NCBI GenBank assembly: GCA_022828425.1
Contig: CP094685.1
Location: 620,001 to 684,000 of the forward strand
DNA from: Candidatus Thiothrix sulfatifontis
GTDB taxonomy: Bacteria; Pseudomonadota; Gammaproteobacteria; Thiotrichales; Thiotrichaceae
DNA length: 64,000 nt
Direction: 5' to 3'
Position numbers and translations under genes: made by a program. Positions 18,624 to 26,821 of the stretch are shown in pieces; positions within the stretch are counted from its first letter, which is position 1; every line of letters starts with the position of its first letter. Under the pieces are notes generated by a model. That model saw nothing but the letters and a program-made list of their open reading frames with translations, was not told where the DNA came from and ran no database searches.

Positions 18624-19050
18624 GGGTGTATTCCTGCATCCAGCTTTCGAGAATGATCGTCGCTGCTATTTGGTCAATTTCTTCTTTACGCACTTTGCGC
18701 TTGCGTCCGGCTTGGCGGGCTTGTTTCAAGCGTTGTTCCGCTTCCAGCGACGAGAGTTGTTCGCTTACCACGTCGACAGGCAGGTGATAACGCCCTTCCA
18801 ATTGGCGGATAAAGCGTAAAATCGGCTCTTGCATGGCGCTGTCCGAACCATCCAGTTTGCGCGGCATTCCCACCACCAAGCGCTTCGGCTGCCATTCTTG
18901 CAGGCAACGGCTAATCGCATTCCAGTCGGGTACGCCGTCGTGCGCTTGAATGGTCGACTGCGGGGTCGCAATCCCGGTGACGGTATTGGTAATCGCCACC
19001 CCAATTCTTGCCTTGCCGTAATCAAAGCCCAGCACCGTCATGTGACTCAT
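18604..19050 (-). CDS. ruvX: RuvX/YqgF RNase H-like resolvase
   Basis: YqgF-family protein of 148 aa from the ATG at 19050, which overlaps the algH stop as ATGA. A longer open frame upstream is shadow of algH. Motifs include VLGFDYGKARIGVA (first catalytic Asp), VVGMPRKLDGS, VVSEQLSSLEAE and KEEIDQIAATIILESW. The family acts in pre-16S rRNA 5'-end processing and is also annotated as a putative Holliday-junction resolvase. Confidence 0.92.
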   Translation of the reverse strand: MSHMTVLGFDYGKARIGVAITNTVTGIATPQSTIQAHDGVPDWNAISRCLQEWQPKRLVVGMPRKLDGSDSAMQEPILRFIRQLEGRYHLPVDVVSEQLSSLEAEQRLKQARQAGRKRKVRKEEIDQIAATIILESWMQEYTHEQQKL

Positions 19051-19628
19051 GCGTGACCCGCCGCAACCCCTAATAGATTCAAATCCACGCCGAGGGTACG
19101 CGCTGCACCGCGCCAGCGTTCCTGATACGGCATCTCGAATAAAAGCGGCGCAGTGGAATCGCAGGTCAGCCACGTATTTTCTTTGATTTCGTGTTCGAGT
19201 TGCCCCGGACTCCAGCCCGCACAGCCCAGCAACAGCAAAAAGTGTGCCGGGCCGCGATTGTGCGCAATGTCTTGCAAAATATCGCGCGATGAAGTGAGCG
19301 CTAAATCGTCACTGATCCGCAAGGTGCTATCCCAGTTGCGGTCGCCATCATGCAGCACAAAGCCTTGTTCGGCTTGCACCGGGCCGCCACTGAGCGCGTA
19401 TTGCCCGGCAATGTGCGGGTCGTCAATCACAATGTCGAGTTGCTCAAATAACTCGCCCACGGTCATGTCCAGTGGGCGATTAATGGTCACACCAAACGCA
19501 CCGAATTCATCGTGTTGGCAGATCAGGCTGACCGTGTGCTCGAAGTTGGGGTCGCCCATGCTCGGCATAGCAATCAGCAAATGATTACGCAAGTTGAAGG
19601 TATCTTGGGTCACGGTTGTTTCGGTCAC
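19047..19628 (-). CDS. algH: AlgH/YqgE family protein (UPF0301)
   Basis: UPF0301 protein of 193 aa. Motifs are FNLRNHLLIAMPSMGDPNF, FGVTINRPLDMTVGELF, LSGGPVQAEQGFVLH and LGCAGWSPGQLEHEI. It is widely conserved in Proteobacteria; the molecular role is unsettled (an alginate regulator in Pseudomonas). The start is a GTG; other family members begin about 12-15 residues later, so the exact N-terminus is uncertain. It overlaps ruvX by 4 nt. Confidence 0.9.
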   Translation of the reverse strand: MTETTVTQDTFNLRNHLLIAMPSMGDPNFEHTVSLICQHDEFGAFGVTINRPLDMTVGELFEQLDIVIDDPHIAGQYALSGGPVQAEQGFVLHDGDRNWDSTLRISDDLALTSSRDILQDIAHNRGPAHFLLLLGCAGWSPGQLEHEIKENTWLTCDSTAPLLFEMPYQERWRGAARTLGVDLNLLGVAAGHA

Positions 19629-19635
19629 ACTCTGG

Positions 19636-20508
19636 CTATTGGGTATTCAGGGTTCCGCTGTGGAAAATCCACGTGCGAGTGATGTTCAATTGATCCCACT
19701 TGCGGCGAATTTCATCTGGCAATGCGGGGTAAGGGCCTGCGAGTTTAATAATGCGCAGCGCGGCTTTGTCCAGCACGTCATACCCTGATGATAGACTAAT
19801 TTGCGCGTCAACAACACGCCCGCCATGATCCAGCGTGGCATTCAAGATAAGTTTGCCGCTGAGGTTGCGCATAATGGCTTCTTCGGGGAAATTGATATTG
19901 CCGATGCGCTCAATTTTTTTCACCCAGGCATCAATGTATTCCGCTTCCACCGCACTTTTGGCACTGACCGCATCAATGAAGTGGATGCGCGGGCGGCGGG
20001 CGTAACGCGCTTCGTCTTCGTCCATTTCGGCGAGTAATTGCGCAATTTCTTCGGTGGCATCGGTGCGTTCATCCGCCACCGGCACGTCTTCTGCTTCCTC
20101 TGGCTGTTCCGGGGTTTTTTCGACGCGCTGGAAGGTTTCGCCCTTGGTGGTGAGGATTTGCGGTGTCAATTTCAGCGGCGTGTCGGGGGAACTGGCTTCC
20201 GATTGCACCGGCGATTCGCCACTGGTTTCGATGGGTACTAGCGAGGACAACGGGCTCTGTGGGCGGTTGGTTTCATCGCTGCTGCCGCTGGCTTGCTGGT
20301 TGGCTTGCGCAATGAAATCCACCACATCGGGCGCTGCTGCCGAATGCGTTTGCACGAGGGTAATGTCCAATACAGGTGCAAGGCGGGTATTCTGGTTAAT
20401 TTCCGGGAGAAAGCCCACGCCGAAAATCAGTGCCAAGTGCAACAGCGCGGCAATGGGAAATGTTTTGGCTAACGGTTCGTCAGCTAGGTTCATTGGCAAT
20501 ACATGCAT
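19636..20508 (-). CDS. TonB-family periplasmic energy transducer
   Basis: A 290-aa TonB-like protein. One N-terminal membrane anchor (PIAALLHLALIFGVGFL) is followed by a long acidic/Pro/Ser-rich periplasmic spacer (about 70-180). The C-terminal TonB domain carries INFPEEAIMRNLSGKLILNA and VVDAQISLSSGYDVLDKAAL. It couples proton-motive force to TonB-dependent receptors such as BtuB in this window. Upstream of algH-ruvX-pyrR it matches the tonB-like gene at the head of the corresponding pseudomonad cluster. No exbB or exbD is seen nearby. The roughly 130-bp region upstream, shared with the divergent SCO1 gene, should hold both promoters. Confidence 0.85.
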   Translation of the reverse strand: MHVLPMNLADEPLAKTFPIAALLHLALIFGVGFLPEINQNTRLAPVLDITLVQTHSAAAPDVVDFIAQANQQASGSSDETNRPQSPLSSLVPIETSGESPVQSEASSPDTPLKLTPQILTTKGETFQRVEKTPEQPEEAEDVPVADERTDATEEIAQLLAEMDEDEARYARRPRIHFIDAVSAKSAVEAEYIDAWVKKIERIGNINFPEEAIMRNLSGKLILNATLDHGGRVVDAQISLSSGYDVLDKAALRIIKLAGPYPALPDEIRRKWDQLNITRTWIFHSGTLNTQ

Positions 20509-20642
20509 TGTTATAGTACGCAGATAACGTGTCCCACGGACAGGATATTGTTGTTAATATGATCCTGCTTGCTTTTTTTCAAGGTATGCCCCTTTGATTA
20601 GGCTTATCTTAGCATTATTGATAGCCGATTGAGTAGAGTTTG

Positions 20643-21239
20643 ATGTTGAAACAAATCATTGGGGTCGTGTTAGCCATGGTGTTGGGCGCGGGTGGCGCGT
20701 GGTTCGCCGCCGGATTTTTTAGCCCGGATGCGGTGGTCAGCGATGCCGCTTTACCCTTACCGCAAGGTGGGAATTTTACCTTGCAGGGCGTCAATGGCGC
20801 GGTCAATCTGAGTGATTTTCGTGGCAAAACCGTGGTGCTGTATTTTGGCTACACCGCCTGCCCGGATATTTGCCCCACGTCAATGGCGACCTTGAAAGCC
20901 GCGCTGGGGCAGTTGAATGCTGCCGAATTGCCGCAAGTGCAAGGGTTATTCGTATCGGTTGACCCGGAACGCGACACCTTGGCGCACATCCAGCGTTATG
21001 TCGGTTATTTTCACCCCAATCTGGTGGGCGTGAGCGGTGAACAGGCGCAGTTGCAGGAAATTACCCGCCGCTACAATGCGTTTTACCGCAAGGTGGAAGT
21101 GCCGGGGTCAGCCATGGCTTACACCATTGACCATTCCGCGATTTTGTACGTGATTGATAAGCAAGGGCAAGTGCGCGAACAGGTGCAACACGCGGTTCCC
21201 CCCGCTGAATTAGCCGCTGCTATTCGCCGGTGGTTGTGA
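20643..21239 (+). CDS. SCO1/SenC copper-binding thioredoxin-fold protein
   Basis: SCO-family protein of 198 aa with one N-terminal membrane anchor and a periplasmic thioredoxin fold. The copper ligands are in CPDIC (C73, C77) and H164 in TIDHS. It is expected to deliver copper to, or maintain the thiols of, the Cu-A site of cytochrome oxidase. The ATG at 20643 is used; an in-frame TTG directly precedes it. The 3' end overlaps the convergent cmoM by 20 nt. Confidence 0.92.
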   Translation: MLKQIIGVVLAMVLGAGGAWFAAGFFSPDAVVSDAALPLPQGGNFTLQGVNGAVNLSDFRGKTVVLYFGYTACPDICPTSMATLKAALGQLNAAELPQVQGLFVSVDPERDTLAHIQRYVGYFHPNLVGVSGEQAQLQEITRRYNAFYRKVEVPGSAMAYTIDHSAILYVIDKQGQVREQVQHAVPPAELAAAIRRWL

Positions 21240-22002
21240 GTTTGCGGCACAGCATGTGCTGGTAACGCGCCAGCGAACGCCAAGGTTCTTGTTGTGAATA
21301 CTGGCGTTCCAACGGCAACACTTCCTCCAATTTGGCGGCTTTGCGCACATCACGGTACATATAATCGTAAAAGCAACGCACCCCCGACCAGGTATGCAAT
21401 TCCAAACCCATGGGAGCCAGCCAACTTAAGACTTCATCAGGCTTCAGCGGGGAAATTGGTGCCAAGCCGCGTTGCCCGTCACTGGCAATATTGCCTTGGC
21501 GCACGGTTTCCAAATCGCCCGCAATCAGCCGCCGCATCACGGTGGAATGGTGGTTGAAAAACATCAGCGACAACCAGCCATCGGGCTTTAAGTGGGATAA
21601 CAATTCGGCTAATCCCGCCCGTGGCTGCGCCATCCATTCCAATACCGCGTGAAACGTAATCAGGTCAAAACTGCCACAGTCGTTGGCGGTGAGTTCTTGC
21701 ACACTCAGCGGCAATAATTGGATGGAATCTTGCACCCCAGCGGCGGCAATGGTGGCGGCAGCGCGTTGCAACATTTCGCCGGACGGTTCCGCCAACACCA
21801 CACGGTGGCCTTGCTCTGCTAACCAAATCGCCATTTGCCCCAAGCCGCCCCCGGCATCCAGAATCCGCAACGGGGGCGTATTGACCACCAAGGCTTGCAA
21901 ATCATCTTGCAGAATAGCCAAGCGAATCGCGCCACGCGGGTCATCGTAGATGCTGCGCTGGAAGCGTTGAGCCAAACCATCAAAGATGCGGTCGTGTTGC
22001 AT
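21220..22002 (-). CDS. cmoM: tRNA 5-carboxymethoxyuridine methyltransferase CmoM
   Basis: Class I SAM methyltransferase of 260 aa. The N-terminus DRIFDGLAQRFQRSIYDD, motif I LDAGGGLGQMAIWLAEQGH, LITFHAVLEWMAQPR, LSLMFFNHHS and the C-terminal QEPWRSLARYQHMLCRK align block by block with E. coli CmoM (SmtA). CmoM methylates cmo5U34 to mcmo5U34 in tRNA wobble positions. It is monocistronic and is followed upstream by the candidate small RNA on the other strand. Confidence 0.9.
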   Translation of the reverse strand: MQHDRIFDGLAQRFQRSIYDDPRGAIRLAILQDDLQALVVNTPPLRILDAGGGLGQMAIWLAEQGHRVVLAEPSGEMLQRAAATIAAAGVQDSIQLLPLSVQELTANDCGSFDLITFHAVLEWMAQPRAGLAELLSHLKPDGWLSLMFFNHHSTVMRRLIAGDLETVRQGNIASDGQRGLAPISPLKPDEVLSWLAPMGLELHTWSGVRCFYDYMYRDVRKAAKLEEVLPLERQYSQQEPWRSLARYQHMLCRKLTTTGE

Positions 22003-22114
22003 GGCGGAAACCTATGGTGATTACTAGGAAAATTCCCACAATTTTTGACAAAGATCATGGAAAAAGACTTGACGTGTAAACCGGCATTAACTTTTTGTTT
22101 GCTATGCTGATTTC

Positions 22115-22224
22115 AAGTTGTAAGGACTCTTTCTAATCAACTTGGTGTGCCAGAGACCCCTCAACTGACCATATCATCTGGCACATATTTCAACCGGCCG
22201 ACACTTGTGGACGCCGGTTTTTTT
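22115..22224 (+). ncRNA. Candidate small RNA: three hairpins plus terminator
   Basis: No ORF is present. Three hairpins follow one another: CAAGTTG (22114-22120) / CAACTTG (22138-22144); TGTGCCAGA (22146-22154) / TCTGGCACA (22177-22185); AACCGGC (22192-22198) / GCCGGTT (22213-22219). The last runs into T7, an intrinsic terminator on the plus strand only. An extended -10 (TG-C-TATGCT, -10 at 22103-22108) lies just upstream and puts the start near 22114-22115. Both flanking genes are on the minus strand, so the terminator serves no gene. No known sRNA family was recognised. Confidence 0.65.
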
Positions 22225-22236
22225 ATGCCCGCAAGC

Positions 22237-24039
22237 TTAAGCTTGTTGCTCCAGCGCTTCCCAACGGGCGAACGTGGTTTCCATTTCCGCCTCCAGCTTT
22301 TGCAATTCATCCTGACGTGCTGCCACTTGAGCGGCACTTTGTTGGAAAAAATCGGGCTGGCTCATCAGGTCATGGAGAGCAGCAATCGCCAATTCCAGTT
22401 GCTCAATGCGGGCAGGCAATTGTTCAAGTTCGCGCTGATCTTTAAAGCTAAGCTTTTTTTTAGGAGCGGGTTTAGCGGCGACCGCGACGGGTTTTTCCGC
22501 CGGTTTTTCGGTTTTGGCGGCAGATTTGTCTTTCTCTGACACCGGCTGCGGGCGTTGTAACAGCCAGTCATCGTAACCGCCCGCGTATTCGCCGATAGTG
22601 CCGTTATCAAACACGATGGTGCGCGTGACTACTGAGTTGAGGAAACTTCTGTCATGCGAAATCAGCAATAAGGTGCCTTGGTAGTCGATCAGCAATTCCT
22701 CCAGCAATTCGAGGGTTTCGGCATCGAGATCATTGGTCGGTTCGTCGAGCACCAGCAAATTGGAGGGTTGCGAGAATAAACGTGCCAGCAATAAACGGTT
22801 GCGTTCGCCGCCGGAGAGCACTTTTACCGGCTTTTGGATTTGCAGCGGAGTGAATAAGAAATCCTGCAAATAGCTGATAATGTGGCGGCGTTGCCCGTTG
22901 ATTTCGACGAAATCGGAACCGCTGGCGATATTGTCGCGCAGGTTCTTTTCGCCATCAAATTGCGAGCGGTGTTGGTCGAAATAGGCGACTTGCAAACGTG
23001 TGCCGAGCTTCACCGTCCCTGCTGTGGGCTGTAATTGCCCTAATAACAGTTTGATCAGGGTGGTTTTGCCGACACCGTTAGGGCCGATAATGCCGATCTT
23101 GTCGCCACGCAATACAGTGGTGTTGAAGTCTTGAATCAACAGCTTGCCATCCCAGCCGTAATCCAAGTGTTCGGCTTCGACTACGATTTTGCCGGAATTG
23201 TCGCCTTGCCCGATTTGCGCAGTGACTTTGCCTTGCAGGTTGCGGCGTTGCTTGAATTCTTCGCGCATGGCTTCGAGGCGGCGCACGCGGCCTTCGTTAC
23301 GGGTGCGGCGGGCTTTGACGCCTTGGCGTATCCACACTTCTTCGTCTGCTAAGCGCTTGTCGAAGAGTGCGGCTTGTTGGGCTTCGGCATCGAGCGCGGC
23401 TTGTTTGTTTTCTTGGTATTTTTGAAAATTGCCGGGCCAACTGGTGAGCTTGCCCCGATCGAGTTCAATAATGCGCGTGGCAAGCTTTTGCACGAAGGAG
23501 CGGTCATGGCTGACAAACAACAGCGTGCTTTTGAAGCCCATTAGAAAGGTTTCCAACCATTCGATCGCGGGGATGTCGAGGTGGTTGGTCGGTTCGTCCA
23601 GCAACAGCAAATCGGGTTCGGCAACGAGGGCGCGAGCGAGCAATGCGCGACGTTTCCAGCCACCGGAGAGGCTTTCAAACAAGGTGTCAGGGTCAAGCTG
23701 GATGCGGGAAAGCACCGTGTCGACTTTCCATTGGATTTGCCAGTCGTCTTCAGGGGCTACTTCGCCTAAGCCTTCTGCCACGATGTCGAAAATGCGGGCT
23801 GACAGGTCGTGCGGCACGTCTTGTTGCAGGCGGGCAATTTTGAGTTCGGGCTGGTGAATCATTTCGCCATCATCCGGCAGGATGTCGCGGCACAACAGCT
23901 TCATCAGGGTGGATTTGCCCGTGCCGTTGCGCCCTAACAAACAGAGGCGTTCGTTCGGTTCAATGGTGAGGTCGATGCCGTCAAACAGGCGATTGTCGCC
24001 GTTTTCGAGGTGGATATTGCGTAAGTGAAGTAAAGCCAT
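22237..24039 (-). CDS. uup: ABC-F family ATPase Uup
   Basis: A 600-aa soluble protein with two ABC ATPase domains. First: Walker A GRNGTGKS at 36-43 and signature LSGGWKRRALLARAL. Second: GPNGVGKTT near 340 and signature LSGGERNRLLLARLF. An inter-domain linker rich in Arg/Lys and a C-terminal coiled coil after a Lys/Ala/Pro-rich stretch (about 515-595) are the Uup hallmark. The family acts on the ribosome and, for Uup, affects precise transposon excision. The ATG at 24039 is preferred over an upstream in-frame TTG. Confidence 0.9.
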   Translation of the reverse strand: MALLHLRNIHLENGDNRLFDGIDLTIEPNERLCLLGRNGTGKSTLMKLLCRDILPDDGEMIHQPELKIARLQQDVPHDLSARIFDIVAEGLGEVAPEDDWQIQWKVDTVLSRIQLDPDTLFESLSGGWKRRALLARALVAEPDLLLLDEPTNHLDIPAIEWLETFLMGFKSTLLFVSHDRSFVQKLATRIIELDRGKLTSWPGNFQKYQENKQAALDAEAQQAALFDKRLADEEVWIRQGVKARRTRNEGRVRRLEAMREEFKQRRNLQGKVTAQIGQGDNSGKIVVEAEHLDYGWDGKLLIQDFNTTVLRGDKIGIIGPNGVGKTTLIKLLLGQLQPTAGTVKLGTRLQVAYFDQHRSQFDGEKNLRDNIASGSDFVEINGQRRHIISYLQDFLFTPLQIQKPVKVLSGGERNRLLLARLFSQPSNLLVLDEPTNDLDAETLELLEELLIDYQGTLLLISHDRSFLNSVVTRTIVFDNGTIGEYAGGYDDWLLQRPQPVSEKDKSAAKTEKPAEKPVAVAAKPAPKKKLSFKDQRELEQLPARIEQLELAIAALHDLMSQPDFFQQSAAQVAARQDELQKLEAEMETTFARWEALEQQA

Positions 24040-24133
24040 GAGTGCCAGCAAGGTGTTAAACAGGCGGGCAGTATAGCGCAGATGCGGGAAAAAGGGTTCT
24101 GTCTGTCATCCGTCACGTTGCACAAAACGTCAC

Positions 24134-24976
24134 TTATTGCGTGGCACTGGAAACCGCAATTCCAGTATCAATCAGACTTTCCCCAGAAGCCGTTACCGCT
24201 GATACCACCATGCTATCCATCGTGGCTTGCCCCACAAGCGTAGCGAATGAGGCATCGGCGGCATCCCTGCCGGTGCCAATGCGCACAAAACCGCTGACAG
24301 GTGCCAGCTTGGTCGCATCAAACAAATACCACTTGCCGCCCAAATACGCCTCAAAGAAGCCGTGAAAATCAGGTGGTTGCAATTCTGGCGCATAACCCGC
24401 CACGTAACGCGCGGGAATGCCAATCGCGCGGCAAAAAGCAATGCTTAAATGCGCAAAATCACGGCACACGCCAGCCCGCTGAATCAATACATCGCAAGCA
24501 CTGGATAACGCGTCGGTGCTGCCCGGTATGTAATCAATATTGTGATACACCCAATCAGCGATGCCTTGTACACGTGCGTAACCCGTTGGCAGTTGACCGA
24601 ATTCTTTGAAAGCAAAACTGCTTAAACGGTCAGATTCACAATAACGGCTGGGATTTAAATAAGGCAAGATTTCGGCCGATAACGCACTGAATTGAATTTC
24701 TTCCAATGGCATTGCTGGGGTTAATACCGACATTAATTGCACGGTGGCGCAGTACTCTACCGTTAAAGTTCCCGGTTGCGATTGAAACCGAATTAAACGG
24801 CTGCCGTAATCGCCCACGTTTAACCATTCGGCGGACGTATACGGCGTGATGATCAAGGCTTCTTGATGCAATTGCTGGAAATTTGTTAGCGCCGGGGCAA
24901 TATTGAATACAAAACTCGTGGGATTAATAATGGTGTAATCCAATTTGCAAAAAACATTGATCACGTTATTCAACAT
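24134..24976 (-). CDS. Transglutaminase-like cysteine protease family protein
   Basis: A 280-aa protein with an N-terminal beta-rich domain and a C-terminal transglutaminase-like domain. The catalytic triad is visible: C171 in RAGVCRDFAHL, H205 in DFHGFFEAYL, D220 in YLFDATK. No signal peptide is evident. Family members are mostly bacterial proteases or amidases of unknown substrate. The start at 24976 is chosen because AAAGGAAG precedes it; an upstream ATG at 25009 lacks an RBS. It follows the two STAND NTPase genes on the same strand with a 76-bp gap, so co-transcription is possible. Confidence 0.82.
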   Translation of the reverse strand: MLNNVINVFCKLDYTIINPTSFVFNIAPALTNFQQLHQEALIITPYTSAEWLNVGDYGSRLIRFQSQPGTLTVEYCATVQLMSVLTPAMPLEEIQFSALSAEILPYLNPSRYCESDRLSSFAFKEFGQLPTGYARVQGIADWVYHNIDYIPGSTDALSSACDVLIQRAGVCRDFAHLSIAFCRAIGIPARYVAGYAPELQPPDFHGFFEAYLGGKWYLFDATKLAPVSGFVRIGTGRDAADASFATLVGQATMDSMVVSAVTASGESLIDTGIAVSSATQ

Positions 24977-25052
24977 CGAGTAACTTCCTTTAAAACGCAG
25001 CATTAACATAGCATTTCCCTTGCCACTTAGTAACCGCCATCGTCATGATTAT

Positions 25053-26714
25053 TCAAGCGCGGGCTGCGTAAGCTTGCACTTCCTTATCGAATTGTCGCAC
25101 CTGTTTTTGGTATTTCTGGGTACGGATTTCCAAGGTATGCAGGGCGTTTTGGTAGTGCTTGAGTTGTGCCATTAGTTCGGTCATTTTATCGAGATCGGCG
25201 CGGTGCAGTGCGACAGCAGGAGCGACCGGCGGTGCAGTATCGGTATCAAAAACGCTGATTTGTGCAGGTTCGGGAATGGTTTCCGTGTTACGTGCGGTTG
25301 TGGGCGGTAACGCTGCCGTGAGCGCGGGGGTTATGGTGTTGAGCCAAGCCAAATCAATGTTTGGCGTGTATACGCTGGCTGCGGTGAACGCAGGCGTTGG
25401 AGTCATGACTTTTCCGAACGGCTCGGCTACTTTGACCGATTTTTGTGTGACCGTCAGCGGAACGATATTTGCCAACGTGTCGGTAACAGGCGGCAGCGCC
25501 GCGTGGTATTGCATCAAATGCGCGTTGGTTTGTTTCCATGCTACCGGCCAATCGTATTTGAATTGCCGTTGGTAAGCTTCCCGCACCCAGAGCGGCAGCC
25601 AGAAACACCGCCCGGAGAGTTCCAACAAACCCAATTCGCGTAATTGCAAAATGGCTTGATAACGCTTGCGTTGGCTTAGGCGTAAGAAGCCTGCGATCAA
25701 GCTGGCGTAATTATCTTGCGGCGGGCGCTTGAAAATCGGGGGCAACGCCCAGCCGCGTTCTCGGCTGAGTAAAGCTTCCAGCGTGTCCCAGTGCACCGGG
25801 CGGTACAATAAACTCAAGAGATAGAGGATGGCTTCGCTGGGTTTGCCGTGCAATTCGGTGGCGTTGGCGACCAGAATGCGGCGGGCTTGGCGACCGTCGG
25901 TTTGCTGATCCATCAACACGGGGATTTGATCCATGCGTTGCCAGTCGCCCGCGTGCCAAACGCTCAGGTAGCCGCCCAGCAAATGCAGCGTCAGCGGATT
26001 TTGCCCATAATCGACCGCCATTTGACGCAATTTGTCGCTATCGGCTTGCACGCCTTTGTGGGTTAAGCATTCGGCGGCAGCATCAACGGATAATTTTTCC
26101 AGTGCATGGCGTTTGACCCCAGCGGCGGGGAAATGGCCTGCTAAGGGTTGACGACCAATGACAACACACAAACCTGGATTTTGAGCAGCAAGGCGTTCCA
26201 ATAATACCTTCAGACGCGGGTCGCCGACTTGGTTCTCGCTACTGCCTTTGGTGTATTGCAAGGTTTCCAAGCCGTCCAAAATCAATAAGGTATGGTACGC
26301 AATCACCAGTTTGGCTAAATATTCACCTTGTAGTAAATTGGGGCAACGGGTGGCGACTTCTCCACCGAACCAATGCAGCGCGTAGTGGAAAAATTCTTCT
26401 ACCGGGTCTTGGAGGGGTTGGGTCAGATCGGGCGGGTAAAATGACCAGAGAAATACCGTTTCGGCATCATGCCAGTGCTTTTTTTGCAGGGTATGCAGCC
26501 ATTTGTGCATCAGGGCGGTTTTGCCTATCCCCGCTTCCCCGTGCAGCAAAAACAAGCGTGACTGGCTATCAACCCAAGCCTGATTCAGCAAACCGATTTC
26601 GTGAGTACGCCCAAAGAGCACGGGGGTTTCAAACTGCTTAACGTAGTCTTCCGCCTCGGTATCGCGCTGTCCACAATGGTGTTCGTCCCGGATAAAGATC
26701 CTGGTCATTTGCAT
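25053..26714 (-). CDS. STAND-type NTPase with C-terminal coiled coil
   Basis: A 553-aa predicted STAND P-loop NTPase. The segment FGRTHEIGLL precedes Walker A GEAGIGKT (59-66). A WSFYP motif is at 90-94, Walker B TLLILDGLETL at 142-152, a sensor-like VVIGRQPL, and an NB-ARC-type helix LTLHLLGGYL near 245. Residues 290-380 look like a winged-helix/helical region. A Pro/Thr-rich linker (about 400-490) leads to a C-terminal coiled coil (about 505-550). No TIR, nuclease, CHAT or repeat effector is visible. It is paralogous to the next gene upstream. STAND proteins commonly act as ligand-triggered switches in signalling or phage defence; the role here is unknown. Confidence 0.75.
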   Translation of the reverse strand: MQMTRIFIRDEHHCGQRDTEAEDYVKQFETPVLFGRTHEIGLLNQAWVDSQSRLFLLHGEAGIGKTALMHKWLHTLQKKHWHDAETVFLWSFYPPDLTQPLQDPVEEFFHYALHWFGGEVATRCPNLLQGEYLAKLVIAYHTLLILDGLETLQYTKGSSENQVGDPRLKVLLERLAAQNPGLCVVIGRQPLAGHFPAAGVKRHALEKLSVDAAAECLTHKGVQADSDKLRQMAVDYGQNPLTLHLLGGYLSVWHAGDWQRMDQIPVLMDQQTDGRQARRILVANATELHGKPSEAILYLLSLLYRPVHWDTLEALLSRERGWALPPIFKRPPQDNYASLIAGFLRLSQRKRYQAILQLRELGLLELSGRCFWLPLWVREAYQRQFKYDWPVAWKQTNAHLMQYHAALPPVTDTLANIVPLTVTQKSVKVAEPFGKVMTPTPAFTAASVYTPNIDLAWLNTITPALTAALPPTTARNTETIPEPAQISVFDTDTAPPVAPAVALHRADLDKMTELMAQLKHYQNALHTLEIRTQKYQKQVRQFDKEVQAYAARA

Positions 26715-26821
26715 TCCCCAATGCCTGTAAAACGTTCTTATGGGCTACACGGTAGCAAATCACCCGCACTTGTCAAGCAGCCCGTCTGCCATTCAGTCCC
26801 GCTTTGTGGCAGAAAGTTCAG

